From: Bog-159 sp963756605
GTDB taxonomy: Bacteria; Acidobacteriota; Terriglobia; Bryobacterales; Bryobacteraceae
Length of the DNA stretch: 64,000 nt
Direction: 5' to 3'
Assembly (NCBI GenBank): GCA_963756605.1
Contig: CAVWOT010000016.1
Location: 43,178-107,177 of the forward strand
The translations under genes were made by a program, and so were the position numbers. Shown piece by piece: positions 1 through 9,726 of this stretch. The first letter of the stretch is position 1, and each line of letters opens with the position of its first letter. Below the pieces are notes generated by a model. It was not told where the DNA came from. It searched no databases and saw nothing but the letters and a program-made list of their open reading frames with translations.

Positions 1-508
1 TGCTGAAGGAATGAAAATTCCCCCGGCTGAAACGCGGAGTCTGAACATTTGCGCAATTTCTGTGCGCGGGCGGGGCAAGAAGGACCGGAAAACGAGCGGT
101 GCATGTTGCCGATGTTGCACAGCGTTTGGTGCCCAGCCGGCATCAAGCCGTCGCAGGTCCGTCACTGGGATGCTGGCGGAAGCGGATCACATGGCGTCGC
201 GCGGTACCGTTATTGCAGCCTTCGATGCGGCCTTGGAACGGCGTATAGGAAGCGTCAGGTTGGGACTCCGAACGGATTGGTCCGCACTCGGAAATTGTCG
301 GCGGACTCGCCGACCGGACAACTACCGATAAGCCTCCCTAAGGCCCAGAACCCAGAGCCCGCGCCTCCACATCGCCGACTGCCTCCAGCTTGCCATCGAA
401 CAGACCTTCGAGCAAACGGCGCCAGGAGGTCGCACCAGTATGCACTAGATCTGCTAAACTTACCGAAATTCCCAATCTAAAGACGGATGCGTGAGGAGGC
501 GCAACGCA
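1..508. other. no recognisable gene
   Basis: Overlapping plus-strand open frames cover 11-480, but their translations are rich in Arg, Cys and Pro, show no domain or motif I know, and have no convincing ribosome binding site. I see no repeat, tRNA or clear promoter. The stretch probably holds the intergenic region upstream of the acetyltransferase gene. Confidence 0.4.
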
Positions 509-1473
509 GTGTCAAAGAGTCAAACGATCAAGGTTGGCCCGCTCAAACAGAGTGAACTCGAAGAGGCAGAGCGTATTGTCCGACTGGCGTTCGGAACGTT
601 TCTGGGATTGCCGAATCCGTTGGACTTCATGGGCGACCGAAATTTCATGGCGCCGCGCTGGCGGTCAACCCACGTCAAGGTGATCGCGGCGCGCGAAGGG
701 GGGCGGCTGATCGGATCGAATGTAGTACGCGCTGGGGATCGTTCGGGTTCTTCGGACCCCTCACTGTGCTGCCGGAATACTGGGACCGCGGCGTGGCGCA
801 GAGGCTGCTCGAAGCCACGATGACGATCTTCGACCGATGGGGCGTGCGGCACACCGGGTTGTTCACGTTCCCGCAAAGCGCCAAGCACGTGGGATTGTAC
901 CAGAAGTTCGGCTACTGGCCGTGCTATCTCACCGCGATCATGACGCGGGCCCCGGCGGCTGAGCCTGCACCGCAAGCTAAACCTGCGGATGCGGCTGCAC
1001 TGCTGTCGGCCTTCAGCAAAGGCCAGCGCGAACAGGTCATCCAGGCATGCGGGAAGCTCACCCACAAGATCGAAAGGGGACTCGATCTCGCTGGCGAGAT
1101 CCGGGCCGTCTTTGAGCAGCGGACCGGCGACGTCGTGTTGACATATACGCGCGGTGTTCTCGATGCTTTCGCAGTGTGCCTGAACGGACCCGGATCGGAG
1201 GGCGGCGAGAAAACATGTTACGTCAAGTTCGGTGCGGCCCGTGGTGGTGTAGGTGCGGGTGGACGTTTCGACAAGTTGCTGGATGGTTGCGACGTGTTTG
1301 CGTCCTTGCGCGGAGCGATCCTAGAGGCTGGCGTGAACCTGGCTCGCGAAGATACCTATCGGCACTTACGCTCCCACGGATATCGAGTGACCTTGCAAGG
1401 TGTCGCCATGCAACGTCCGCATGCGGCCGGGTTCAATCGGGCCGGTGTCTACGTGATCGACGACTGGCGTTAA
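509..1473 (+). pseudogene. GNAT-family acetyltransferase, frameshifted
   Basis: The two halves of an N-acetyltransferase lie in different frames. The first half (GTG at 509, AGGAGG at 493-498) ends in the beta4 segment around GGRLIGSNVV. The second continues with TRWGSFGFFGPLTVLPEYW, then the acetyl-CoA loop region (WDRGVAQRLLEA) and the GLYQKFGYWP strand typical of GNAT enzymes. Adding one base near nt 725 joins them into about 322 residues. The C-terminal part, about 170 residues after FGYWP, is not recognised and may be a separate domain. GNAT enzymes transfer an acetyl group from acetyl-CoA to an amine; the substrate cannot be told. A sequencing deletion would also explain the break, so the gene may be intact in the organism. 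Confidence 0.75.
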
Positions 1474-1839
1474 TGCCTGTTAAGGCCGTCGTTGGCCAAT
1501 CACGGTTGCCGATCTGCACAGCGAATGTCGGCGGCTATTGGACATGTGACCGCGCTGGCGCTATTTGGTTCCTACTCAACATCTGCCCTTTAACGGAGGC
1601 AAGCCGCATATTCTCCTCACGCTCGGTCCGAAGAAGGGCGAATTGCGCATCGTGCGCGGCCCAGCGCGCGTATATCCGCAAGACCGGGCGCCGGCGTGGT
1701 CATGCCGCCGAGGCGATGGCGGTTTCGTGTTAGGTTGACCAGGGACGGTTTTTAGACGGTCGGCCCAATTACATAGTTCGGCCCACGGTGGGGGCTTCCG
1801 AAAGGTGAGGGGCGACGGCTGAAGAGGAGGGAACAGGCC
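1474..1839. other. intergenic, no clear gene
   Basis: This stretch follows the acetyltransferase stop. A short plus-strand frame around 1587-1680 reads somewhat protein-like (PFNGGKPHILLTLGPKKGE) but has no start and no family I recognise, so it may be a gene scrap. The first 20 bases (1471-1490) match 12586-12605 at 19 of 20 positions, see findings. Confidence 0.4.
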
Positions 1840-2322
1840 ATGGCCGTGAACGTGTGTCCGGCGGACCGGGTGCAGTCCCCGGTCGATGTCGTCTGGGAGT
1901 TGCTGATGCACCCGGCCGGCTACGGCGGGTTCTGGGACATGACGGTCGAGCGGGTCGAGCCCGAAGGGGCGGCGGCGGTCGGCCAACGGTTCTTCGCCTG
2001 GACCCTCTGCCGGCGGTTGCGGATCGACGGCGAGATTCTGGAAGTGGACCCGGTGCGGCACGCGATCCGATTCCACACGACCCTGCCGTTCGGGCTGGTC
2101 GGCGACAACCGGATCGCGTGTTCGCCGATCGACGCGGGCAGTTGCATGGTCCGCTACGGCTGAGACTTCTCGTTCCCGCCCGGGTGGCGGGGCCGATTGC
2201 TGAATCGCCTGGGCGGGCGCGCGCACGACAGCGTCGCGGACTCGCTCCAGCGTCTGAAGCGTGCGGCGGAGGTGCGGGCGCGACAGGCGGAGATTGGGAA
2301 GGCGGACGATGGGGCTGCGTAA
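1840..2322 (+). pseudogene. SRPBCC-type polyketide cyclase/START-like protein with in-frame TGA
   Basis: The frame from ATG 1840 (GAAGAGGAGGG just upstream) encodes an SRPBCC/polyketide-cyclase-like protein: an N-terminal VNVCPADRVQSPVDVVWELL helix-grip start, WDMTVERVEPEGA, and strands up to GSCMVRYG. A TGA at 2161-2163 then stops it at 107 residues. The same frame stays open and family-like afterwards (DFSFPPGWRGRLLNRLGGR and an amphipathic C-terminal helix) to a TAA at 2320-2322, giving about 160 codons in all. The stop therefore replaces a Trp, Cys or similar codon inside the last part of the fold. Members of this superfamily bind hydrophobic ligands in a helix-grip pocket; the ligand is unknown here. 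A nonsense mutation or sequencing error is more likely than selenocysteine. Confidence 0.7.
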
Positions 2323-2452
2323 GCATTCGGGCCGGGCCGCCGGGCATCAGCAGGGCGGGGTGATTTGCAGGGTGAATGAGCGGTACTTGAAGGCGTTGGA
2401 TGCGCCGCCAGGTTCCCGCTCATCCTGTAAGAGCAGATGACAGTCCGGGACG
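2323..2452. other. short convergent intergenic gap
   Basis: About 130 bases separate the plus-strand SRPBCC gene from the minus-strand HAF-repeat gene. No terminator with a clear T tract was recognised. Confidence 0.3.
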
Positions 2453-3679
2453 TTATGGCCGTTTGAAGCGCATCTGCTGCTGGACCAGCCGACGGGTGGC
2501 ATCCGAGACAATTACTCGCGGCGGATTGCTCTCGACTCCATCCGCGGCGCCACCGGGGGTAGCCATGTAGGCGTGCGGCTGGCCGGTGCTGGTGTCGATA
2601 GCCAGTCCCACGATCACCCGGCTGTAATTGATGGAACATCCGGTCAACAGATACAGCGGCGATCCGGCGGGAATCAGAGTATTTAAATCGGTCATCGTGC
2701 CGTTTCGCCACAGGAACGCGCGGGGGTTGAAACTCGCGTCGAGTGATACACCCACGACTTCGCCCCGATCGTTGAGGCCGTTAGCGGAACTGGCAAAGTC
2801 GCCCGCCAGCGTGCCGAGATCCTGCATTCGGGTAGACTGGCTCCACAGGAAGGCATGAAACGTCGTGTCGCCGGCCAGATCCGAACTGCCCACCGCCTGG
2901 CCCTCGTTATTGATCGCAAAGGCCATGTTATTGGCGGCGCTACCGCCCAGATCGCCCAGGTTAATCATCCTGCCTTGTTCCCATAAGAGCGCGTGCACGG
3001 GTTGAAGATCGACCAGTGTATTGGGATTGAACGCAGCGCAATCGCCCGACGCGCCGACGGCCTGACCGTTATCGTTGATCCCCAGGGCAATTCCCTCGGG
3101 GTCGCCGGGGAATGTAGGGAATGGATGAGCCTGGCCGTTTTGCCAGATGACCGGCTTGAACTCAAGCACCTGCGGAGCCGGGCAGGCTGAATCTTTCGTA
3201 TTATTCTCCGCGTAGCCGACGGCCTGGCCGGAGCTGTTGATCTGGTTCGCGTAGCCATTATGTCCTCCCAGCGTGGGGAGGTGAGCCATCTTGCCGGATT
3301 GCCATAGAAAAGGTAGACAGGTGAGGTGGGTGCCGAAGCCACAAAAGTCTTCGCCATTCGGATCGTTATTGGAAGTTTCGGCCTCGCCCACGATCTGTCC
3401 CCATTTGTTGGTCCCAAATGCGATACTGTTCGGTCCGCCCAGACCGGGCGCGCCGATGTCCGCCATACGGCCGTTGAACCAGAGAATCGCATTCTGTGAA
3501 CCGTCGGGCAGAGCCGCCGAGCCCACCACCAGGCCGTTGTCCGTGAGGTAGAGCGGCTGGCTGAAAGTCCCACCCTGCAATGTGCCCAGGTCTGTAACGG
3601 TGTAGCTGGACTGCCCACTCGCCGCCAGGGCAGTGAGTAAGGCGATGGCAGTGTTGTAAACCACAATCTTGGTTCGCAT
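2453..3679 (-). CDS. secreted HAF-repeat protein
   Basis: Predicted exported protein of about 408 residues. I chose ATG at 3679, not the longer frame from 3778, because AAGGAG lies seven bases upstream and translation then begins with a signal peptide (MRTKIVVYNTAIALLTALA, cleavage near ASGQS). The mature part is a string of 45-60-residue HAF-type repeats (TIGR02913-like): DLGTLQGG, INSSGQAVGYAE, INDNGQAVG, LNDRGEVVG, each followed by a HAFLW-like strand. Such repeats build beta-propeller-like extracellular proteins common in Acidobacteriota and Planctomycetes; no enzyme activity is known for them. It is divergent from the sigma factor gene. A second HAF-like protein lies at 56.1-57.2 kb. Confidence 0.85.
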   Translation of the reverse strand: MRTKIVVYNTAIALLTALAASGQSSYTVTDLGTLQGGTFSQPLYLTDNGLVVGSAALPDGSQNAILWFNGRMADIGAPGLGGPNSIAFGTNKWGQIVGEAETSNNDPNGEDFCGFGTHLTCLPFLWQSGKMAHLPTLGGHNGYANQINSSGQAVGYAENNTKDSACPAPQVLEFKPVIWQNGQAHPFPTFPGDPEGIALGINDNGQAVGASGDCAAFNPNTLVDLQPVHALLWEQGRMINLGDLGGSAANNMAFAINNEGQAVGSSDLAGDTTFHAFLWSQSTRMQDLGTLAGDFASSANGLNDRGEVVGVSLDASFNPRAFLWRNGTMTDLNTLIPAGSPLYLLTGCSINYSRVIVGLAIDTSTGQPHAYMATPGGAADGVESNPPRVIVSDATRRLVQQQMRFKRP

Positions 3680-3804
3680 GTTTTTTCTCCTTGATTTCGT
3701 GTTTTCAGGGAGCATCCTTTTTAGCCCCCTCATTGGAATTAGGCGCAAACGGCGTGGCAGACCTATCAAGGGGCTCACGCAAAATCGCGCGACGGCATCG
3801 GCGG

Positions 3805-3817
3805 TATAATCTCAGGC
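3805..3817 (+). promoter_or_regulatory. -10 element of the sigma/kinase operon; probable leaderless start
   Basis: A perfect TATAAT lies at 3805-3810, and the GTG start of the sigma factor is at 3818. A transcript starting the usual six or seven bases after the -10 box would begin almost at the start codon, so the mRNA may be leaderless. No strong -35 hexamer is seen at the expected place, and there is no Shine-Dalgarno. Confidence 0.45.
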
Positions 3818-4426
3818 GTGCGCCAGACGGAGCCACATGCCGGCGATGTAAGCGGGCTCCTGCGCGCCTGGGGCGGCGGAGATGGAAGCGCGCTTGAAAG
3901 GCTCACGCCTATCGTTTACGACGAACTGCACCGCCTGGCGCGGCGCTACATGCAGCGCGAGCGCCACGGGCACAGCCTGCAAGCCTCGGCCCTGGTGAAC
4001 GAGGCCTACATGCGGCTAGTGGATTACCGGCGCATGAAGTGGCAGAATCGCGCGCATTTCTTCGCGGTCTCGGCCCAGTTGATGCGGCGCATTCTGGTGG
4101 AACATGCACGGCGCCATAATCTGAAACGGGGCGCTGGCGCGCCGCACGTCTCGTTGGAAGAGGCCGCGCTGATGGGCGCCGGACGTGCCGCGGACCTGGT
4201 GGCGCTGGATGACGCGATGAACGCGCTGGAGGCGCTGGATCACCGCAAAGTACAGGTCGTTGAAATGCGCTTCTTCGGCGGGCTGAGTGTGAAAGAGACG
4301 GCCGAAGTGCTGAAGGTATCGACAGTCACCGTGATGCGCGACTGGAGCACCGCCAAGGCATGGCTCTATCGCGAACTGACGGGCGAGAATGCGGATGGAC
4401 TCGGAGCGGTGGAAGCAAGTCGATAA
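3818..4426 (+). CDS. ECF RNA polymerase sigma factor (TIGR02999-like)
   Basis: A 202-residue sigma-70 factor of the type abundant in Acidobacteriota. Region 2 is recognisable in the first half (YDELHRLARRYMQRERHGHSL, ASALVNEAYMRLV, FFAVSAQLMRRILVEHARRH). Region 4 is in the second half (VVEMRFFGGLSVKETAEVLKVSTVTVMRDW, a helix-turn-helix that reads the -35 element). Start is GTG at 3818. The gene overlaps the downstream Ser/Thr kinase by 38 bases, so the two are co-translated. No anti-sigma gene is adjacent; in this family the neighbouring kinase is often thought to control the sigma factor, which is inference here. Confidence 0.9.
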   Translation: MRQTEPHAGDVSGLLRAWGGGDGSALERLTPIVYDELHRLARRYMQRERHGHSLQASALVNEAYMRLVDYRRMKWQNRAHFFAVSAQLMRRILVEHARRHNLKRGAGAPHVSLEEAALMGAGRAADLVALDDAMNALEALDHRKVQVVEMRFFGGLSVKETAEVLKVSTVTVMRDWSTAKAWLYRELTGENADGLGAVEASR

Positions 4427-7355
4427 CCTCCTGCAGTCGGCGCTGGAACTGCCCAGTGGAGGGCGCGCTGCGTTTCTGCGGCAGGCCTGCGCGGGCGACC
4501 AGTCGCTGGAACAGGAAGTCCAGTCGCTGCTGGCCGCTCAGCAGAAGGCCGCCAGTTTCCTGGAGACGCCCGCGATGGACGTGGCCGCGCAGGCTCTGGC
4601 CTATAGCCGAGGCGCGGACACCGCGTCCGGCGAGGATGCGCTGATAGGCCAGACCCTGGCGCATTACACAGTCATCGAAAAGCTGGGCAGCGGCGGCATG
4701 GGTGTGGTTTACAAGGCCGAGGATATCCGGCTGCGACGCTTTGTGGCCGTCAAATTCCTCTCTCAGGATCTGGCGTGCGATCCGGAGGCCCTCAACCGGT
4801 TCCGCCGCGAGGCCCGCGCCGCATCCAGCTTGAACCACCCGAACATCTGCACGATTCATGACATTGGCGAGCAGGATGGACGCGCTTACCTGGTGATGGA
4901 GTATCTGGAAGGCGCCACCCTGAGAGAACTCATCGCGCGCGACCACCTGGAGATGGAAAAGGTGTTGGCGATCGGGATCCAGATCGCCGATGCGTTAGAG
5001 GCCGCGCATAGCGCGGGTATTGTGCACCGCGACATCAAACCGGCCAACATCTTAGTCGACCAGCGGGGCCGCGCCAAAGTGCTGGACTTCGGTCTGGCGC
5101 TGCTGGGCGCGCCCGGCGGCGAGCACACCGGCTCGGGCGAGCCGATCACCGCGCCAGGAGTGGCGGTGGGCACGGCAGGTTACATGTCGCCCGAGCAGGC
5201 GCTCGGCAAGCCCCTCGACTCGCGTACCGACCTGTTTTCCTGCGGGTTGCTGCTGTATGAAATGGCTACGGATACACCCCTGATGCCAGGTTGCCGGCCG
5301 AACTCCAGGGCGGCACCAGAGTTGGGCCGCATCGTCTCTAAGTGTCTCGAGCACGATCGCGAGCGGCGCTACCAGCATGCCTCGGAATTGCGGGCCGATC
5401 TTGAGCGCCTGGAGCGGACGGGCGCGGCCCGCCACTGGAAGTTGATGGCTGCCGCAGCGGCTGTGCTGGCGTGCCTGGTGGCGGCCTCCTACTTCTATTT
5501 TCACCGTACATCGCGTCTTACCGACAAGGACACGATTGTTCTGGCCGATTTCACAAACACCACGGGCGACGCCGTGTTTGACGGAACGCTTCGCCAGGGT
5601 TTGGCGGCGCAGCTCGAACAGTCGCCGTTCCTCAGACTGGCATCGGAGGAGCGCGTCCGCAAGGCACTGCGTCTGATGGGACAGCCTGCGGATGCGCGGC
5701 TGACGGCGGATTTGGCGCGGGAGGCCTGCGAGCGGACGGGAAGCGCGGCTGTGTTGGATGGCTCGATCGCCACTCTGGGGAGCCAGTACGTGCTGGGATT
5801 GCGGGCCAGGAACTGCCGCACGGGCGACGTCTTGTACGAGGAGCAGGCGCAAGCAGCGCGCAAGGAAGACGTCCTGAGCGCGCTGAGCCGGATGGCCGCC
5901 AAGTTCAGGAACCGCGCCGGCGAATCGCTGGCCACGGTAGAAAAATACGACACACCGCTGGCCGAGGCCACTACGCCATCTCTGGAGGCCCTAAAGGCCT
6001 ATAGCGCAGGTGCGAAAACTCTATTTTTGGCGGGCGATGCCGCCGCCCTGCCGTATTTCAAGAGGGCCACTGAGATCGACCCGCAGTTCGCCATGGCATA
6101 CGCGTATCTGGGGCGCGTGTACGGCGACCTGGAAGATCCCGCTCTCTCCGCGGCGAACACACGCAAAGCGTATCAGCTGAGGGATCGCGCAAGTGACCAG
6201 GAAAGGTTCTTCATTGCAACTTCCTACGATCTGCAAGTCACGGGTAATATCGAAAAGGTGCAACAGACCAGCAAAGTATGGGCGCAAGCTTATCCTCGTG
6301 AGTTGCATGCACCGAGATTTCTGGCACTTACTTACTGCGTCTCCGGCCAGTACGAAAAGGCGATTGAAGCAGCCAGGAAATCAGTCGAGCTCGATCCGGA
6401 CTTTGCCCTTGGGTATAGTTTCATCGCTGACGGGTTTCAGCGTCTCGACCGTTTGCGAGAAGCCGAAAACGAGCTTCGCCGAGCTTCCGAGCGTCAGCTT
6501 GACATCCCGGAGTTCGTGATCCAGCGTTTCGATATCGCATTTTTGAAAGGTAACAGGGCGGGAATGGAACGGCAGGTCTCTTTGGCGAACGGAAAATCCG
6601 CGCCGGGGGATTGGAAGTCCGACCACGAGGCCTTTGTCTTGGCATATGAGGGCCACCTGCAGCAGGCGAAGAGGATGTCCCGGCAGGTCGCAGATTTCGC
6701 TTTGCCCGTAAACCGGGAAAAGGCGGCTCTGTATGCCGTCCCGGAGGCGTTATGGGACAGCTTCTTCGGAAATGCGCCCGAGGCAAGGCGGAGCGCGCTG
6801 GCGGCGTTACGACTTTCAAGAGAGCTTTACGTCGAGTATGGCGCCGCTTTCGCACTGGCCCAGTCAGGTGATTCTTCCCGGGCTCAAAAACTAGCTGCCG
6901 ATTTGGAAAGGCGCTTTCCGGAGGACACCGGAGTCCGGTTCAGCTACCTACCTACGCTTCGCGCTCGTCTCGCCCTGAACCAAGGTGAGCCTGCCAAGGC
7001 AATCGAACTGCTGCAAATCGCTGCTCCCTATGAATTGGGCTTACCTCGCAGCGCCATCCATGGAAACTTCGGAGCCCTTTACCCCGTCTATGTGCGTGGC
7101 GAAGCTTATCTGGCTGCGCGCCAAGCCGGCGAAGCCGCCTCGGAGTTCGCAAAAATCCTCGATCATCGCGGGATCGTGGTCAGCGATGCTATCGGAGCTT
7201 TGGCGCGCCTGCAACTCGGCAGAGCCTTGGCTATATTGGGAGATACGAGCAAGGCGAAGGCTGCCTACCAGGATTTCCTCAATCTCTGGAAAGATGCCGA
7301 TCCCGACATTCCGATCCTCAAGCAAGCCCAAGCGGAATACGCGAGGCTGCAGTGA
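4389..7355 (+). CDS. membrane Ser/Thr protein kinase with TPR sensor region
   Basis: A 988-residue Hanks-type kinase fused to a long TPR region. The glycine loop is at about 89-99 (LGSGGMGVVYK), the catalytic lysine near 112 (VAVKF), the HRDIKPAN catalytic loop at 203-210 and DFG at 223-225, so the kinase should be active. The lobe between LLLYEMAT and PELGRIVSK is shorter than usual, suggesting a small deletion near residue 285-300. One transmembrane helix lies at about 342-361, and the rest is outside the cytoplasm: a FlgO-like segment (IVLADFTNTTGDAVFDGTLRQGL) followed by TPR repeats. It likely phosphorylates Ser/Thr residues on partners such as the sigma factor encoded just upstream. The first codons overlap the sigma gene. 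Confidence 0.9.
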   Translation: MRMDSERWKQVDNLLQSALELPSGGRAAFLRQACAGDQSLEQEVQSLLAAQQKAASFLETPAMDVAAQALAYSRGADTASGEDALIGQTLAHYTVIEKLGSGGMGVVYKAEDIRLRRFVAVKFLSQDLACDPEALNRFRREARAASSLNHPNICTIHDIGEQDGRAYLVMEYLEGATLRELIARDHLEMEKVLAIGIQIADALEAAHSAGIVHRDIKPANILVDQRGRAKVLDFGLALLGAPGGEHTGSGEPITAPGVAVGTAGYMSPEQALGKPLDSRTDLFSCGLLLYEMATDTPLMPGCRPNSRAAPELGRIVSKCLEHDRERRYQHASELRADLERLERTGAARHWKLMAAAAAVLACLVAASYFYFHRTSRLTDKDTIVLADFTNTTGDAVFDGTLRQGLAAQLEQSPFLRLASEERVRKALRLMGQPADARLTADLAREACERTGSAAVLDGSIATLGSQYVLGLRARNCRTGDVLYEEQAQAARKEDVLSALSRMAAKFRNRAGESLATVEKYDTPLAEATTPSLEALKAYSAGAKTLFLAGDAAALPYFKRATEIDPQFAMAYAYLGRVYGDLEDPALSAANTRKAYQLRDRASDQERFFIATSYDLQVTGNIEKVQQTSKVWAQAYPRELHAPRFLALTYCVSGQYEKAIEAARKSVELDPDFALGYSFIADGFQRLDRLREAENELRRASERQLDIPEFVIQRFDIAFLKGNRAGMERQVSLANGKSAPGDWKSDHEAFVLAYEGHLQQAKRMSRQVADFALPVNREKAALYAVPEALWDSFFGNAPEARRSALAALRLSRELYVEYGAAFALAQSGDSSRAQKLAADLERRFPEDTGVRFSYLPTLRARLALNQGEPAKAIELLQIAAPYELGLPRSAIHGNFGALYPVYVRGEAYLAARQAGEAASEFAKILDHRGIVVSDAIGALARLQLGRALAILGDTSKAKAAYQDFLNLWKDADPDIPILKQAQAEYARLQ

Positions 7356-7663
7356 GTGAAACGAAGACGAGCTTGGGAACATTCTGGTCGGGCCCGGCTG
7401 GTTACCATCCTCCTGCGTGTAGCAAGTAGAGCAGGAGGAAAACGGGACCTCTGAGTGTCCCCGCCAGCCGTGGAGGAAGTGACCTACATTGTGCAATTCG
7501 AACTTCGGGCCTCCGACCCGCGCTTCCAGGCCCTCATCGGGCGTCTTAAGGGGCCAGAGCCCCTGCAAGCACTCATAATGTCTTCGCGGGAGCGTGCATC
7601 TCTAGCGATAAGGCCGCTCAAGGCCGTCGAAGCTGGCTGGGCGAGAGAGTATCGGCATGCCGC
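7356..7663. other. no supported gene
   Basis: An open plus frame at 7455-7694 has no recognised motif and runs into the convergent small gene at 7664-7888. I see no repeat or regulatory site here that I can support. Confidence 0.3.
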
Positions 7664-7888
7664 TCACTGGCCCGTTGTGACTGTTGGTGCGTAACTAGAC
7701 TTGGTCCTGGCTTTGTTCTTGCTGCCCGGCGGACGACCACGGCGCTTTTTGGTAATTTCGGATATCCAGGCTGGAGGCCTTCCAGGCCCTCGGCTACGGC
7801 CGCTGGCCAGCCGCTCTAGACTTAAGATGGCTTCGACAACTTGGTCGCGTTCCTGGCGCAATTGAACAAGAATTGTGTTTACGTCCAT
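7664..7888 (-). CDS. small basic protein with AT-hook-like motifs
   Basis: A 74-residue basic protein. The N-terminal half is a predicted coiled coil (LVQLRQERDQVVEAILSLERL). The C-terminal half has two AT-hook-like cores (RGPGRPPAW and RRGRPPGSKNK), the kind that bind the minor groove of AT-rich DNA. Small proteins of this layout (helix plus GRP motif) recur in Acidobacteriota genomes, but I know of no assigned function. It stands alone between degraded stretches. A nucleoid- or mobile-element-associated DNA-binding role is inference. Confidence 0.65.
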   Translation of the reverse strand: MDVNTILVQLRQERDQVVEAILSLERLASGRSRGPGRPPAWISEITKKRRGRPPGSKNKARTKSSYAPTVTTGQ

Positions 7889-8944
7889 TGTTGTCCACGG
7901 CTCGGGCGTCTCTTGGTTCGCGCTTGCTGCAGTGCCTCAATCATAACGGTCCGCGATGCGAACTGAATAGTCATGCCGGTACTCAAGCGGTACTGGCGTG
8001 GACAGGCCGGTAGCTGCCCGGTTAGGTGTCGATAAGTCAAGCGTGGCCGATGTCCCAATCCTTCGATCAGTTGCCGGTGCAGGTCTGTGTGTGATGCTCA
8101 AAATACTTCCCTGGCTAGTCGGTCGGCATCCTCTGGCATAACTTGGCTCCAGGCGGAAAGTGGCGTTCCCTGGCAGAAGACCCGCCAACTCCGCAGCCGT
8201 GCACCAGAGATGTACTCGTTCAGCGAGCCGCCGCTGGAGTACCCCCTCAATCCTTTGCTGGCTTCTAATTCGATCCGGCCTGACGTAAGACGGCCTCTGA
8301 CACCGGTTTCGCGCAGTACTTAGACCAAGACGCAATTCCACGACAGAACCATAAGCACCTTCGACTGCACTGGTGGGTGTCCACACACACCAGCGCCCAA
8401 ACGCTGAGCCCATAAGCGCAACTTGGCCATGATTAGCGTCGCTTACGCGGTATGGAGAGCACGCCCGCGTCCAATTGGCATAAACAAGTTCGGAGTTCCG
8501 GCGCCTACCGAGTAGATGCAATCGCCGTCCTCCGATTCCGAGAAAATAATCGCCGCCACTCGCATCGCCCCCCACGTAGTCCTGAGATTCAAAGGCCCGC
8601 TGAGCGCACGGTCCGTTTAGGCGAGGATGTGCTCTTCCAGTGCGTGTTTTTCTCAAAATTCTTCGCCAATTCTGCGTCTTCCGCTTGCCTGTTGCGCCGT
8701 TCAAAGGTAATGTCTTCATGGCCACCGATATTGCCCACTATACCGGCCAATTTGCAGGTTGAGGAAGGTTCCGTACGCTGGCGGGCAAGATAGGAGGATT
8801 CTCTCTTCGTTCGATACTGGTTTACCAGGAGGGTGAAGGCCAGTTCTGCGGACCCGAGCTCGGCAGGCGCGGTTGGCGGTCGGACTTCACAGCCATGGTT
8901 CTTTTTGTCGCACTGCCCGAGACAGAAAGCAAGACCGACCCGGG
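7889..8944. other. degenerate region, no recognised gene
   Basis: A long minus-strand frame (7937-8725) stays open for 262 codons, and a short piece of it (YANWTRACSPYRVSDANHG) looks protein-like, but the rest has odd composition and no start or family I recognise. It may be a frameshifted remnant of a secreted protein. The stretch borders the left side of the recombinase cassette and may include its left end. Confidence 0.35.
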
Positions 8945-9412
8945 GTGACCGAGATTCCTCTGGAACTGCTCCCGCGGCTCTGCCCGCTTTGCGGCGAGCG
9001 GACCATCATCGGTCACGGACAGCGCCTCAAATCAGCGCACGACCAACGGCACCGGCAGATCTGGATTCGCCGGGGCCGCTGTCGCCCATGCCACAAGACT
9101 TTTACTGTGCTGCCAGAGTGGTCGCCGCCGTCAGGTCACTACACCCTCCACTGCCGGCAACAAGCGTGGGAGTTGGTGCAGCAAGCCGATGGCACCTGGG
9201 AGCGATCGGTTCCTGACGTCGCAGATGCGTCGCGGTCGCCAGACCCATCTACGGTGAGGCGGTGGACTGGACGCTTGCTGCATCTGAGAATGCTGTTGGC
9301 GACGAAGCTCCGGCAGGCCGCCGGCTGGAGCATCTCAACGGCACCCACCATCCTTGCCTGGGATTGGACCGCAATCCGCCGTATTCTGCTGTTGGAGGCG
9401 AGCAGTCCGTGA
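8945..9412 (+). CDS. zinc-ribbon protein of the recombinase cassette (DUF6431-like)
   Basis: About 155 residues. It opens with a CxxC...CxxC zinc ribbon (CPLCGERTIIGHGQR and RRGRCRPCHKTFTVLPEW), followed by a basic helical region (STVRRWTGRLLHLRMLLATK). The pattern fits the DUF6431 family, found next to CHC2/Toprim proteins and tyrosine recombinases in mobile elements; the match is from memory of the motif. The start is uncertain: GTG at 8945 begins just before the conserved part, and a TTG at 8873 would add 24 residues. Its TGA overlaps the GTG of the next gene (GTGA at 9409-9412), so the two are translationally coupled. Probable role: DNA recognition by the element (inference). Confidence 0.7.
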   Translation: MTEIPLELLPRLCPLCGERTIIGHGQRLKSAHDQRHRQIWIRRGRCRPCHKTFTVLPEWSPPSGHYTLHCRQQAWELVQQADGTWERSVPDVADASRSPDPSTVRRWTGRLLHLRMLLATKLRQAAGWSISTAPTILAWDWTAIRRILLLEASSP

Positions 9413-9723
9413 GCCGCAAGGAACTGGATGAACTCCAACAGCAAATTCCCCTACTGGACTACCTGGAAGCACACGATTGGCGGCCGATGCGGCGACTCAG
9501 CCGCGGCCGATGGATGGGGTTGTGCCCGCTGCACGACGATCACCAGCCCAGCTTCCTGATGGATCCCCACAAGAACTTGTTCTACTGCTACGGTTGTGGC
9601 CGCGGCGGCGATGTGATCCGCTTTGCCGAGGTCTATCACCAAGTGCGGTTTCCGCAGGCTCTGACGCTCCTGCGCCAATGGCGTGGCGGAGCACCTTTAC
9701 GGCAGGAAGCCGCCAGTTTCTAG
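9409..9723 (+). CDS. CHC2 zinc-finger protein, N-terminal part of a split primase-like protein
   Basis: From GTG 9409, with GGAGG at 9394-9398, this gives 104 residues. It has the CHC2 zinc finger of DnaG-type primases: CPLHDDHQPSF, then YCYGCGRGGDVIRFAEV, with C-H-C-C ligands in place. A TAG at 9721-9723 ends it, but the frame continues after the stop into the Toprim protein at 9727, and the residue lost falls just before the MQLHRH segment. It is therefore most likely the first third of one CHC2-Toprim polypeptide cut by an amber codon. CHC2 binds the DNA template during primer synthesis. It is the second gene of the coupled cassette. Confidence 0.8.
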   Translation: MSRKELDELQQQIPLLDYLEAHDWRPMRRLSRGRWMGLCPLHDDHQPSFLMDPHKNLFYCYGCGRGGDVIRFAEVYHQVRFPQALTLLRQWRGGAPLRQEAASF

Positions 9724-9726
9724 CGC

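Noticed and set aside
11..480. Two overlapping open frames at the left edge
   Set aside because: No motif, no ribosome binding site, unlikely composition.
2161..2163. Selenocysteine codon in the SRPBCC gene
   Set aside because: No SECIS-like element recognised and the family is not known for selenoproteins; a simple nonsense change suffices.
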